NCBI GenBank assembly: GCA_934320845.1
Contig: CAKRFU010000009.1
Location: forward strand, 57,359-121,358
Length of the DNA stretch: 64,000 nucleotides
Direction: 5' to 3'
Source of the DNA: an uncultured Lachnospiraceae bacterium
Lineage (GTDB): Bacteria > Bacillota > Clostridia > Lachnospirales > Lachnospiraceae
Shown: piece after piece, positions 47,444-55,875 of the stretch
Layout: every line of letters starts with the position of its first letter
How positions within the stretch are numbered: the stretch's first letter is position 1
The notes under the pieces: model-generated
Seen by the model: the letters and a program-made list of their open reading frames with translations, nothing else
Database searches by the model: none
What the model was told of the DNA's origin: nothing
Made by a program: the position numbers and the translations under genes

Positions 47444-48238
47444 ATGAAAAATATTAAAAAAATAATATGCCTGATTTTAATTTTCTCACTTGTTTTTTCA
47501 GGCACACAAAATGTAACGGCAGCAAAAAAACATTACTCTACAAAATCTGTTGACTGGGGATTAGGTCTTAATAACAATCATGCAACGCCTGGCGGAACCG
47601 TACCTTACAGCGGATTTTCATTAAAAAAGTACAATACCATATACACAGGCAATACTAAAAAGAAATGCATATATCTTACTTTTGACTGTGGATACGAAAA
47701 CGGATACACAAAAAAAATACTCAATATTTTAAAAGAAAAAAATATCAAGGCAATCTTTTTTGTTACAAAACCGTATATTGAGGGCAATGCAAAACTTGTT
47801 AAACGCATGAAAAAAGAGGGTCACTTAGTTGGAAACCACACCTCGACACATCCAAGACTCGGCGAATGCAATACAGATAAAATACGCTCTGAATTAAAAA
47901 GCGTTGAGAAATGTATGAAAAAGAAAACCGGCTACACCATCGATAAATTTGTCCGCCCTCCTGAGGGTAATTACAGTGAACGTGCATTAAAAACAATGCA
48001 GGATATGGGATATACAACTGTTCTCTGGAGCCTTGCCTGGTATGACTATAATCCTGCTGACCAGCCTACCACAGATTATGTTGTCGGAAGATTTAAAAGC
48101 TATTATCACAAAGGAATGATTCCTCTGTTGCATGCTATCTCCAAAGCAGACACAAATGCACTTCCAAAGATTATTAAATATATGAAATCAAAGAAGTATG
48201 AATTTAGAACATTAGATACAATAAAAATCAAGCAATAA
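47444..48238 (+). CDS. pdaA: PdaA-like polysaccharide deacetylase
   Basis: A 264-residue exported deacetylase. Signal peptide MKNIKKIICLILIFSLVFSG with cleavage near ...VTAA. The NodB domain has YLTFDCGYENGYT (motif 1, metal Asp), HLVGNHTSTHP (motif 2, metal His pair), FVRPPEGNYSE (motif 3) and a late LLHAISK (motif 5). The N-terminal WGLGLNNNHATPGG and YNTIYTGNTKKKCIYLTFD are typical of PdaA, which makes muramic-delta-lactam in spore cortex peptidoglycan together with CwlD. Motif 1 has Cys where many homologues have Asn or Asp. This hints that the organism, or its ancestor, sporulates. It has a GGAG site. Confidence 0.88.
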   Translation: MKNIKKIICLILIFSLVFSGTQNVTAAKKHYSTKSVDWGLGLNNNHATPGGTVPYSGFSLKKYNTIYTGNTKKKCIYLTFDCGYENGYTKKILNILKEKNIKAIFFVTKPYIEGNAKLVKRMKKEGHLVGNHTSTHPRLGECNTDKIRSELKSVEKCMKKKTGYTIDKFVRPPEGNYSERALKTMQDMGYTTVLWSLAWYDYNPADQPTTDYVVGRFKSYYHKGMIPLLHAISKADTNALPKIIKYMKSKKYEFRTLDTIKIKQ

Positions 48239-48251
48239 TAATAATAAGGTA

Positions 48252-48318
48252 TTTTGCCCTCTAAGAATTAATTGTTTTACAATTCCCAGAGGGCAAAAAC
48301 GCCGTTTTCCCTTTTTTA
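48252..48318 (+). terminator. Terminator region with two alternative stems
   Basis: TTTTGCCCTCT (48252-48262) pairs perfectly with AGAGGGCAAAA (48288-48298). Alternatively, GGGCAAAAAC (48291-48300) pairs with GTTTTCCC (48304-48311), with a small bulge, and is followed at once by TTTTTT. The second form is the classical terminator for pdaA. The region also separates it from the convergent permease gene. Confidence 0.65.
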
Positions 48319-49719
48319 TTTCCATATTCCTTTTTGTTTTCTGACTACATAATACAAATCATTTTCCATTGCCATTACTTTTTCAAGCGGCACATGTTTA
48401 AATACCGGCATTTTTAATTTCACCTTTATCCATATTGCCGAATATATGCCAAGCACCAAGAATGATACTCCCGTAAGCAGCCATATCATCATTCTTTCAT
48501 GTGCATCCGTAGATATATTTACAATCATATATGCAGTTCCTAAAATTCCTATAATCGGAAGCACCCATCCACCTGGCACTTTAAAGTTTCTCGGTGCTTT
48601 CGGAAGTCTTTTTCTAAATACCAGAACATCTATGTGTGCAAGTATATATGAAACCATCCATATTACCGAACCGGCAAGTATAAGAAAATCTATCATATCC
48701 GCTGAGTTATTGCTGACATATGCGAACAAAAAGATTGCTGTGCTCACAAAAACCTGACCAAACCATGGTACTTTATATTTATTTGTTTTTGCAAATATTT
48801 TTGGCAGCATATTCATTTTTGCCATACCCTGACAAATCACGGCAAGTGAGTTTACAGTAGAGTTCTGTGTGCTTATAACTGCAAGTGCTCCAACTAACAT
48901 CATCCATACTTTACCGAACTTTCCAAGAATTGCATAACCGTAAAGAAGATGTGGCGCTGCTGAATCGGCAAGTTTTCCCCATTCAACATAATTGTGAAAT
49001 CCAAAGACCATGACAGACTGCATTATGAAGATTAAAAACAGTCCTATCATCATTCCAAGAGGTACATTTCTCTTTGCATTTTTCACTTCCTTTGAGATTG
49101 GTATAGCATATTCTGCTCCGATAAAGAGCCAAAATGCAACTGCCGTCATAGATGCAATTCCCTTAAAATCTGCTTCAAGTACGAACGGCTGGTCAACTTT
49201 CGCTCCCATACCTGCACCTATCATTCCGATAAATCCCATTACAACAAGCGAACCGACAAGAAGAAATGCGACTATATCCTGAATTTTTGCAAACATATCA
49301 ACACCACGCAAATTTGCAAGAAGAATTATAACGGTCATTATAAGTGTATAAACTATACTCGGCACATTTCCACCAATTATATCTGCAAGTGAAAAAGAAA
49401 AAATTGATGCCTCCACACCACATGACATTGTATTACATATTATATAACCGCCTACCATTGAAACAAGTGTCGGCAATGGTCCCAGTGCTGCAAGGGTATA
49501 CTGGGCAAGTCCACCCGTCGTATTTGGCATCAGTGCATTTAGTTCAGATAGAGATGCAACCGTTGTCATATTTAACAGCATCGCTATCGCCATGGCAAGA
49601 ATAAATGTAACCCCCAATGTTCCGGAGCCTTCTCCTAATGAAACAAGACAGCTTGTAGCTACTACAAGTCCGACAGATATTGATACTACATTTGCAAGCC
49701 CTAATTTCTTTTTATTCAT
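48316..49719 (-). CDS. APC-family amino acid permease
   Basis: A 467-residue integral membrane protein with about twelve hydrophobic helices. It begins MNKKKLGLANVVSISVGLVV with the Gly-rich first helix of the amino acid/polyamine/organocation superfamily, then has LSELNALMPNTTGGLAQY and AFWLFIGAEYAIPISKEVKNA, typical of that superfamily. The start is ATG 49719 (AAGGA eight bases upstream); a TTG two codons earlier is less likely. It follows a PII-family gene by 70 bases and lies at the end of a cluster with an AraC regulator and a cyclodeaminase-family gene, suggesting uptake or exchange of an amino acid. Substrate unknown. Confidence 0.9.
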   Translation of the reverse strand: MNKKKLGLANVVSISVGLVVATSCLVSLGEGSGTLGVTFILAMAIAMLLNMTTVASLSELNALMPNTTGGLAQYTLAALGPLPTLVSMVGGYIICNTMSCGVEASIFSFSLADIIGGNVPSIVYTLIMTVIILLANLRGVDMFAKIQDIVAFLLVGSLVVMGFIGMIGAGMGAKVDQPFVLEADFKGIASMTAVAFWLFIGAEYAIPISKEVKNAKRNVPLGMMIGLFLIFIMQSVMVFGFHNYVEWGKLADSAAPHLLYGYAILGKFGKVWMMLVGALAVISTQNSTVNSLAVICQGMAKMNMLPKIFAKTNKYKVPWFGQVFVSTAIFLFAYVSNNSADMIDFLILAGSVIWMVSYILAHIDVLVFRKRLPKAPRNFKVPGGWVLPIIGILGTAYMIVNISTDAHERMMIWLLTGVSFLVLGIYSAIWIKVKLKMPVFKHVPLEKVMAMENDLYYVVRKQKGIWK

Positions 49720-49789
49720 AAGCAAATTCCTTTCATATTACTGCACAAACACAACCGCATCTGCATATGACATGCTTCGTGTTAAGTAT

Positions 49790-50134
49790 CTAAAGAGCCT
49801 CTACACCCTCATCTCCTGTACGAACTCTTATAACATTGTCAATACTATACACAAATATCTTTCCGTCACCTATATGTCCTGTGTAAAGTTCTTTCTTAAC
49901 AAGGTCAAGTATCTTATCTATTTTTTCGTCCTCAACTACAATATTTATCTGCTGCTTTGGCAAAAGTTCCATTACCTCGTTAAGTTCAACTTCATATTCC
50001 TTTGTACCAAGTTCAATACCACATCCAAGCACCTGCATTACAGTAACTCCACGCACACCTACTTTACTGAGTTCACATATAAGATTTGTAAGTTTTGACA
50101 TTCCTGTTATTACTTCTATTTTAGATATTCCCAT
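49790..50134 (-). CDS. PII-family signal protein
   Basis: A 114-residue trimeric PII-type regulator. The C-terminal signature GDGKIFVYSIDNVIRVRTG is intact and binds ATP/ADP, and the N-terminal strand-helix (ISKIEVITGMSKLTNLICELSKVGVRGVTVMQVLG) fits. The T-loop region (GIELGTKEYEVELNEVMEL) differs from GlnB/GlnK and lacks a recognisable RGxxY uridylylation site. It is therefore probably a divergent PII that regulates a partner other than AmtB/NtrB. Its neighbour is an APC amino acid permease, the probable partner, by analogy with PII genes beside the transporters they control. Start ATG 50134 is favoured by AAGGAG nine bases upstream. Confidence 0.88.
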   Translation of the reverse strand: MGISKIEVITGMSKLTNLICELSKVGVRGVTVMQVLGCGIELGTKEYEVELNEVMELLPKQQINIVVEDEKIDKILDLVKKELYTGHIGDGKIFVYSIDNVIRVRTGDEGVEAL

Positions 50135-50204
50135 AGTCACTCGCTCCTTTTTAACTCATTTTTATCTGCTAAATTTCTTCTGCTTTTTGTCTTTTATCGT
50201 TCTA

Positions 50205-51017
50205 TTATTGCAATAATTTTCCCTGTTCAAATATCATCCTTCGATACTGTTCAAGTGTAATTCCTGCATATTTTTTAAATTCCTTCATCATATGCGGTTC
50301 ATCATAATAACCACACTCAAGTGCCACCTGCTCGTATCTTACCTCCTTTTTATCTGCCTGCATAAGAAGATTTTGAAACCTTATATACTGCGCAAACTGC
50401 TTTGGCGAAATTCCATGATAACTTTTAAATATCCTTCTAAGATAACAAGCCGAATAATTTGTCTCGTCCTCAAGCTGTCCCATTGTTATCATACCTTTAG
50501 TTCGACTTATTCTATTTACAAGATATTGATTTATCTTTTCTTTGTCTGATAGAGAACTTCTTTCTAAAACCATATTTTCATATGCATTTTTAAATATCTG
50601 AATTCTCTCACTCATGGTCCTTGCCAAAGCAATTTTTTCAGTAAGATTTTCTCCAAAGATATCGCCATCTATTTCAACATCATCATTCACTATCATTTCC
50701 ATTGTAAGCTCTTTTGGAAGCAGGCCCTGTCCGGGCTGAAATCTCACACCAAAACAGTCATCCTGAGTGCCAAGTTCCCATTTTTTTACTCCGAACACCG
50801 TTCCACTAATATATGTTGAAACTTTATTTGTGCCTATATTAAACAACAAATCTATACTTGCATCAGGCACTGCTTTTATACAATGTTTTTTCTTATCATG
50901 AATCGTAAACTCATAGAAATGTGAAATTCCATAATCAGGTCTGTCTACCTGATTATAACCGTCCATCTCTAATGTCATATACGGTTGAAAAGGATTTATG
51001 ATATCTGTCTGTTCCAT
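50205..51017 (-). CDS. AraC-family transcription regulator
   Basis: A 270-residue regulator. The N-terminal ~140 residues are a beta-rich sensor of the DUF6597 type (YGISHFYEFTIHDKKKHCIKAVPDASIDLLF, then FGVRFQPGQG). Residues ~165-265 hold the two AraC helix-turn-helix units (MGQLEDETNYSACYLRRIFKSYHGISPKQF and VALECGYYDEPHMMKEFKKYAGIT). The ribosome-binding site is GAGG. It lies between the cyclodeaminase-like gene (76-base gap) and the PII gene (70-base gap) in the same direction, so it may regulate the whole set. Confidence 0.88.
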   Translation of the reverse strand: MEQTDIINPFQPYMTLEMDGYNQVDRPDYGISHFYEFTIHDKKKHCIKAVPDASIDLLFNIGTNKVSTYISGTVFGVKKWELGTQDDCFGVRFQPGQGLLPKELTMEMIVNDDVEIDGDIFGENLTEKIALARTMSERIQIFKNAYENMVLERSSLSDKEKINQYLVNRISRTKGMITMGQLEDETNYSACYLRRIFKSYHGISPKQFAQYIRFQNLLMQADKKEVRYEQVALECGYYDEPHMMKEFKKYAGITLEQYRRMIFEQGKLLQ

Positions 51018-51093
51018 AATAAAACCTCATTTCTGCTGTTTAGCAAAGTGGCAATGCAAATCTTAAATTTACATCTCACAGACATTTTTACAT

Positions 51094-52227
51094 TTAATGA
51101 AGTTCAGGCTCATCCCATAAGTGAAGTTTAACACCGATTCCCATTTTCAAGGCATTTTTATATACTGTCTCGCCCCATGCTATGTCCTCGACAGGCATTC
51201 CTCCTACAGAATAGATAATTCTCTGTTTGTCATTATCCCGTCCTGCAACCTTATTTGTAATCACATCTGCTATATCTATTATTTCTTCTCTTGTTATCTT
51301 CTTGTCATGAAGCAAATCCATAAATTTTGCTCCGACTACCTGAACCGGATCATAACTTGGATACGGATATTCATCTGCCCATGCTTCATAAAGTTTATAG
51401 TTGTCTACCACCAGTTTTGTATTGTCATCAAGATAAAACTTTTCATCAAATCTCGCTGCTGACGGCATACATATAAGTGCACCCTCTTTTATCCATTCAT
51501 CATTTATGTAAGGGAAAAGGCTTTCTTTATCACCTACTGAAGTTGCCGTATTTATAATATCACTGTCTCTTACAGCATCCTCCATAGTCTCGCACACTTT
51601 GATTGTAGTTACCTGCGGAAATTCTTTCTTAACAAATTCAACAAATGAATCTATTGATTTTTTTCCTCTTCCTTTAATCTTCACCGTGTCAATCTTAGGA
51701 CATACACTCATAAATGCTGCAAGTGCTGTCTTTCCCATAACTCCAGGTCCTACTATGGCTACCGTTTTTGAATCTTTTCTTGCAAGATATTTTGCTCCGA
51801 CACCCGGAATTGCACCTGTTCTGTATGCACTCAAAAGATTTGCCGACATAAGTGCCAATGGTGCACCTGTGTCTTTGTCATTAAGCATCATCATAAGAAT
51901 TGAACGTGGAAGTCCTTCTTTCTTGTTCTCAATATTTGAACCATACCACTTCATTCCTGCCATCTGGAAGTTTCCACCAAGATATGCCGGCATAGCCATA
52001 AATCTTCTGTCCTCGCCATTCTTTGGCATTCCTTCAAATTCAGGATTGTCAGGAAATGTAACCATACATCCGTGTGAGTTATGATTTTCACCTCCCATAA
52101 CATAGTCACCCTTATTTAAAGTAACCATCATGTCTTCCATAACGTCAACACATTTGCCCATATCTTTTACTCCGGCTTTTATCATGTCCGGCTCACTTAA
52201 ATAAAGAAAATCAATTTTTGCACTCAT
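51094..52227 (-). CDS. Ornithine cyclodeaminase / mu-crystallin family protein
   Basis: A 377-residue NAD(P)-dependent enzyme of the ornithine cyclodeaminase superfamily, somewhat longer than the usual 320-350. It shows the substrate-domain segment GMKWYGSNIENKKEGLPRSI, DKDTGAPLALMSANLLSAYRTGAIPG, then the Rossmann motif TVAIVGPGVMGKTALAAF and DIINTATSV. Family members include ornithine cyclodeaminase, alanine dehydrogenase and opine/tauropine-type dehydrogenases; the exact reaction cannot be told. The start has GGAGG nine bases upstream. Its leader contains an attenuator-like hairpin and a short open frame (52211-52318). Confidence 0.88.
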   Translation of the reverse strand: MSAKIDFLYLSEPDMIKAGVKDMGKCVDVMEDMMVTLNKGDYVMGGENHNSHGCMVTFPDNPEFEGMPKNGEDRRFMAMPAYLGGNFQMAGMKWYGSNIENKKEGLPRSILMMMLNDKDTGAPLALMSANLLSAYRTGAIPGVGAKYLARKDSKTVAIVGPGVMGKTALAAFMSVCPKIDTVKIKGRGKKSIDSFVEFVKKEFPQVTTIKVCETMEDAVRDSDIINTATSVGDKESLFPYINDEWIKEGALICMPSAARFDEKFYLDDNTKLVVDNYKLYEAWADEYPYPSYDPVQVVGAKFMDLLHDKKITREEIIDIADVITNKVAGRDNDKQRIIYSVGGMPVEDIAWGETVYKNALKMGIGVKLHLWDEPELH

Positions 52228-52318
52228 ATTTTATTCCTCCATTTCTTTTCAATACACAACAAAGGAATAAAAGCACAAAAAAGTGCCAACGGAATATAAC
52301 CGTTGACACCTTTGTCAT
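52211..52318 (-). CDS. Possible 35-codon leader peptide of the cyclodeaminase gene
   Basis: MTKVSTVIFRWHFFVLLFLC...KYECKN: its ATG lies about seven bases after a TATTAT -10 element, so it would be nearly leaderless. The coding sequence runs straight through the 52283-52309 hairpin and overlaps the downstream start codon, which could couple translation to antitermination. There is no Shine-Dalgarno site. Speculative. Confidence 0.3.
   Translation of the reverse strand: MTKVSTVIFRWHFFVLLFLCCVLKRNGGIKYECKN
52276..52309 (-). terminator. Terminator-shaped hairpin in the cyclodeaminase leader
   Basis: GTGTCAACGG (52309-52300) pairs with CCGTTGGCAC (52292-52283) on the minus strand: 10 bp with one G-U, 7-base loop. 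It is followed directly by TTTTTTG. It is only ~50 bases before the start codon at 52227, and 230 bases after pglZ. It could end the BREX transcript, attenuate the cyclodeaminase transcript, or both. Confidence 0.75.
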
Positions 52319-52324
52319 GTATTG

Positions 52325-52355
52325 ATAATATCATAATTGTCAAATTTTTACAAGT
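52325..52355 (-). promoter_or_regulatory. Sigma-A-like promoter upstream of the hairpin
   Basis: On the minus strand TTGTAA, 17 bases and TATTAT lie just upstream of the 52283-52309 hairpin, so a transcript starting here would meet the terminator after fewer than 15 nt. End coordinates are approximate. Confidence 0.45.
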
Positions 52356-52394
52356 ATTTTTTCAGCCTTAACTTATTTGCTTACAATAAACATA

Positions 52395-52523
52395 TTATTC
52401 TTTTTTATCCTGTTTGTATTGTAAAAAGCGATACAGGGTTATGATATCTTTATCATGTCTTATACCTCATCCGGTTTCAAAAATTTCAACAATTACACTT
52501 AATATAGGATCCATCTCATTCAT
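52395..52523 (-). pseudogene. Small gene after pglZ with an in-frame TGA
   Basis: AAGGAG precedes ATG 52523. The frame reads MNEMDPILSVIVEIFETG, then TGA at 52469-52467, then continues in the same frame as GIRHDKDIITLYRFLQYK and ends QDKKE at a TAA (52397-52395). The part after TGA looks like real protein, so a TGG-to-TGA nonsense change in a 42-codon gene is one reading; an 18-codon peptide plus chance is another. Not recognised. It lies 20 bases after the pglZ stop. Confidence 0.35.
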
Positions 52524-52542
52524 TTCTCCTTAATTTTATAAA

Positions 52543-55089
52543 TTAAAATCCAAAATCATCCACAAATGCAATATCAATCATAAACTCATACTGTTGTAAA
52601 ATATTCTTCTCATCATTAGCATCTGCCAATACAAGATAATACTTATCACCATACTTATATTCTCTTGACTTCAAAGTAAACTTCTCATGGAAAGTTCTCT
52701 TCTCCGGTGCATCTTCTCTGCTATTGGCAATCATCGGCACATCAAATGAAATCTTTTCTCCATCCTCTGTAGTAAAGTAAGCCACGATACTTCTTGCTTT
52801 CATGGTATCTGTAACTTTCTCTGTCTGAATGAAATCAAAGTATGTGATAAGATTTGTCACTTTACGAGTAACAGATGTAAGGACAACATCCACATAATCG
52901 TATGCTACACCTCTGGTATTCGTTGTAAGTTCAATTACTGGAACTATCATCTCCTGCAACGATGAGCCACCATGTACATAATTCTGTCCACCTCCGGAAA
53001 CTTTGAATATATCTGCTCCTACCGGAGTATCTACATATAGTTTATTAAGGTATGGCATTGTTCTTGCCATGATTCCTTGCTCATTTACTGCATCTTCCGT
53101 AATAATAAATCTCTTGTTGGTATATAAGCATTTATCCTTCGGATATGTAACCTTATCAAACTCCTGTAATCTGTCTCTTTTATATAGAAAGCCATGATCT
53201 GCTGTTATGAAAAACTTCAGTGCAGATACATATATTGTCAGCTTTCTAACCAATTTGTGTATCTCTTCTATTGCCTCAGCACAAGCGTTAAATACCTCAT
53301 TCTCACTTGCAGGCTTGTCTCCTCTTGCATCCACCTGATTGTGATAAATGTACACGATATTCTTTCCCTGAATCAATTCTCTGATTCGAGCCTGATTTAC
53401 ATTTGCAACTTCATCAAACGATAAAGCCACATTATTTTCATTATAAGACTTCAATATCTTATCTCTCTGCTCCATGTTTGCACTTGCCTGTCCATCAACA
53501 GCCACATTCATGCAACCATCTACCTGCATATCCTTATGTGGAAGCAAGCTTGCCATTCCAATCGATGTCACAGAAGGCAGACAGCCAAGCATACATTCCA
53601 TTTTTGGTGTACACTTCTCATCCAATTCCAATCTGTCAAAAAGTTCCTTTGCACACTCATACCTGAAAGCATCCGAGATAATTACAATAACTCTCTGCTT
53701 TCCATCGTAGCCTCTAATATAATGCTTGTAGAAATCTTCCTGCTTAGGCAAATCAGTAGTATTCATTACCTCATTTGTGAAATTCTCGTTCCACTTTGAT
53801 GTTATCTTCTGCAAGTATATATTCACATAAATATTCTCTACTCTCTGTCTTATATCCGAGAATTTGCTGTTGTCTTCAATCTGATCATATGCATAATAAA
53901 ACCATCTGTAATACGAATCTATCAGGTATGATTCTTTCTGATAATTTGCAACTAATGACTTAATATCACTTGATAACTCCATAAGTGATATAGACTTCAT
54001 CATCAAATATGCATACTTGATAGTTGTATATTCATTCTTGTATCTGTCACTATAGTGATATGCCTTAGACATTCTCTGGTCTGCTGCCTTGGCAATACTC
54101 AGTCCATCAATCTGTGCATCTAAAATCTCATTATTTAACTGTTCCAATGCCCAATCAATAATAATGTCATCTAACCCAGCAAACGCATCACATGCAAATA
54201 TATCAGACATTTGAAGAGAACAGTCTTTTTTTTCCTCTATATCTTTCTTTAATCCTTCATGTATTCTTGTCACAAAACGCAATGACTTATCTATTCTTTC
54301 TACCATTTTGTCATAGGCATCCTGATAATTCACATTGTCCATGATATTACGAATAAAAATCACAACATCATTACGCTTTCCTAGAATATAAGACTTCATT
54401 GCTCCAGGAACTGTAGCCTTTAATGTAGATGACGCATAGGTTAATATCATACAAGCAGATAAATCATCTATGTTGGGCTTTTCAGACTTATACCCGAAGA
54501 ATTTTTCGCAAAGTTCCCAGAATCTATCAATCAATCCATTATCAGCCAATGCCTTAAAATATTTTTTATTGTCACAAAGCATCATCTGCTTAACTACTTC
54601 CTCAAAGTTCGGAGTTTTCACATCTGTGAGTACGGCAATCAAACCAATATCAATCGTCTGTGCATTGTAATAGTCAATTCCAAGTTCCTTAAACTTCTCA
54701 ATACGATGCTTATTTTTCCAGAAATTACCATACTGCGACAAATGCACCTTAAAACGATTATCAATACCAATCTCCTGAGACATCTGTGACACTCGGTCTG
54801 TATAATAAGGTGTTGAGTAATAATACATATCTGCAAGAGGATTCTCTGCATCACTTGGCTTTGCAAATGCTGCATAAACAAGATATTTGCTCTCTGTATC
54901 TGCTTCATTCAACAAATACTTAGAATAAAACCAGTTTAAACCATCAAGAATATGCAGCTTTACATCACCAAGCTGCAGTTCTGATACCTCATCTTCATAT
55001 TCACCTTTATCATCAAACCAAAATACGATTCGTGTCTCTGACTTGTCAAATTCTGTATTTAATTGTTCCTGAATATTCTGTAAATCCAT
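52543..55089 (-). CDS. pglZ: BREX-1 alkaline-phosphatase-superfamily protein PglZ (type A)
   Basis: Core protein of BREX phage defence, 848 residues, the usual size for PglZ type A. N-terminal recognition region: ETRIVFWFDDKGEYEDEV and VKLHILDGLNWFYSKYLL. PglZ/alkaline-phosphatase core: RVIVIISDAFRYECAKEL (about residue 465) with LGCLPSVTSIGMASLLPH, then FFITADHGFLYKRDR (about 640), and a C-terminal beta domain. Known BREX biology requires PglZ for both defence and host methylation with PglX. The start has AAGG six bases upstream. It lies 41 bases after ptuB and closes the visible BREX genes; no brxL follows. Confidence 0.95.
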   Translation of the reverse strand: MDLQNIQEQLNTEFDKSETRIVFWFDDKGEYEDEVSELQLGDVKLHILDGLNWFYSKYLLNEADTESKYLVYAAFAKPSDAENPLADMYYYSTPYYTDRVSQMSQEIGIDNRFKVHLSQYGNFWKNKHRIEKFKELGIDYYNAQTIDIGLIAVLTDVKTPNFEEVVKQMMLCDNKKYFKALADNGLIDRFWELCEKFFGYKSEKPNIDDLSACMILTYASSTLKATVPGAMKSYILGKRNDVVIFIRNIMDNVNYQDAYDKMVERIDKSLRFVTRIHEGLKKDIEEKKDCSLQMSDIFACDAFAGLDDIIIDWALEQLNNEILDAQIDGLSIAKAADQRMSKAYHYSDRYKNEYTTIKYAYLMMKSISLMELSSDIKSLVANYQKESYLIDSYYRWFYYAYDQIEDNSKFSDIRQRVENIYVNIYLQKITSKWNENFTNEVMNTTDLPKQEDFYKHYIRGYDGKQRVIVIISDAFRYECAKELFDRLELDEKCTPKMECMLGCLPSVTSIGMASLLPHKDMQVDGCMNVAVDGQASANMEQRDKILKSYNENNVALSFDEVANVNQARIRELIQGKNIVYIYHNQVDARGDKPASENEVFNACAEAIEEIHKLVRKLTIYVSALKFFITADHGFLYKRDRLQEFDKVTYPKDKCLYTNKRFIITEDAVNEQGIMARTMPYLNKLYVDTPVGADIFKVSGGGQNYVHGGSSLQEMIVPVIELTTNTRGVAYDYVDVVLTSVTRKVTNLITYFDFIQTEKVTDTMKARSIVAYFTTEDGEKISFDVPMIANSREDAPEKRTFHEKFTLKSREYKYGDKYYLVLADANDEKNILQQYEFMIDIAFVDDFGF

Positions 55090-55130
55090 ATTTCACCTTC
55101 TAATCCATTTGTGCAGATGGTATGCACAAA

Positions 55131-55874
55131 TTACATTCCTCTGCGAATCAGCGAATTGTAATGTTTTCTAAAATAATATATCTGAACACCTACAAACTCA
55201 TCTCTTTCTTCTCTGTTGTATAATTTATCCATTATCTTTTTAAGCGTTGCTGATGTACATTTTCCTTTTGTATTCAAGGCAGCCATCATTTTCTTTGCTC
55301 TGTCATAGGCATCTTTTCTGCCCTTTAACAGTTCCGTAGAGGTATCTCTTACCGTCCCATCTTTTTTCTGAATACCGTTCAACAAGAGAACTTCATTTAT
55401 ATCTCTTTCCATATCTTCATCTTTCGGCTTCGTGTAGATTTTACCTTTTGAGTCATATGCAATCTTATCCATCTGAGCCTTATTAAGAGGACTAATCGTG
55501 ATTTCTGTCTCTTTTTTATATGCATCACAACAAAGAATATGTCCCTTATCCCCAGTGACTTTCTCACCACCATCACATACTCCAAGCATATTGTTATAAT
55601 CAATTGCCATGTCCTTGTTTCTACTCAATGGTACAATATGCTCCACTCTGGAATGATTGTCCATACGAATACGTCTCATACAATATGCACAGATTCCATG
55701 TTGTTCATGAAGTAAAATCTCTTTAACCTCATTCTTTGGAAAATCATTATCGAAGGCATTGCGTATTGCTGTTGTGTCGTCTTCGCCGATGCTTTTCCAT
55801 TCCTCGCTTTTGCTCAACTCTATAATTTTTCTGTTTATATCATTCGGCAAACCTTCTTTTTCTATATACAGCAT
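55131..55874 (-). CDS. ptuB: Septu/retron-type HNH endonuclease PtuB
   Basis: A 247-residue nuclease matching the family of retron/Septu HNH effectors. Motifs: HGICAYCMRRIR (first zinc Cys pair, about residues 60-72), SRVEHIVPLSRNKD (catalytic His), YNNMLGVCDGGEK, and GHILCCDAYKKE. The C-terminal helical part (GRKDAYDRAKKMMAALNTKG) is also typical. It is separated from ptuA by one base after a TGA stop, with GAGGAG inside the ptuA end. In Septu, PtuA (ATPase) and PtuB (HNH) form a complex that degrades DNA on infection. No reverse transcriptase or retron RNA is present, so Septu is the better label than retron. Confidence 0.9.
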   Translation of the reverse strand: MLYIEKEGLPNDINRKIIELSKSEEWKSIGEDDTTAIRNAFDNDFPKNEVKEILLHEQHGICAYCMRRIRMDNHSRVEHIVPLSRNKDMAIDYNNMLGVCDGGEKVTGDKGHILCCDAYKKETEITISPLNKAQMDKIAYDSKGKIYTKPKDEDMERDINEVLLLNGIQKKDGTVRDTSTELLKGRKDAYDRAKKMMAALNTKGKCTSATLKKIMDKLYNREERDEFVGVQIYYFRKHYNSLIRRGM

Positions 55875-55875
55875 G

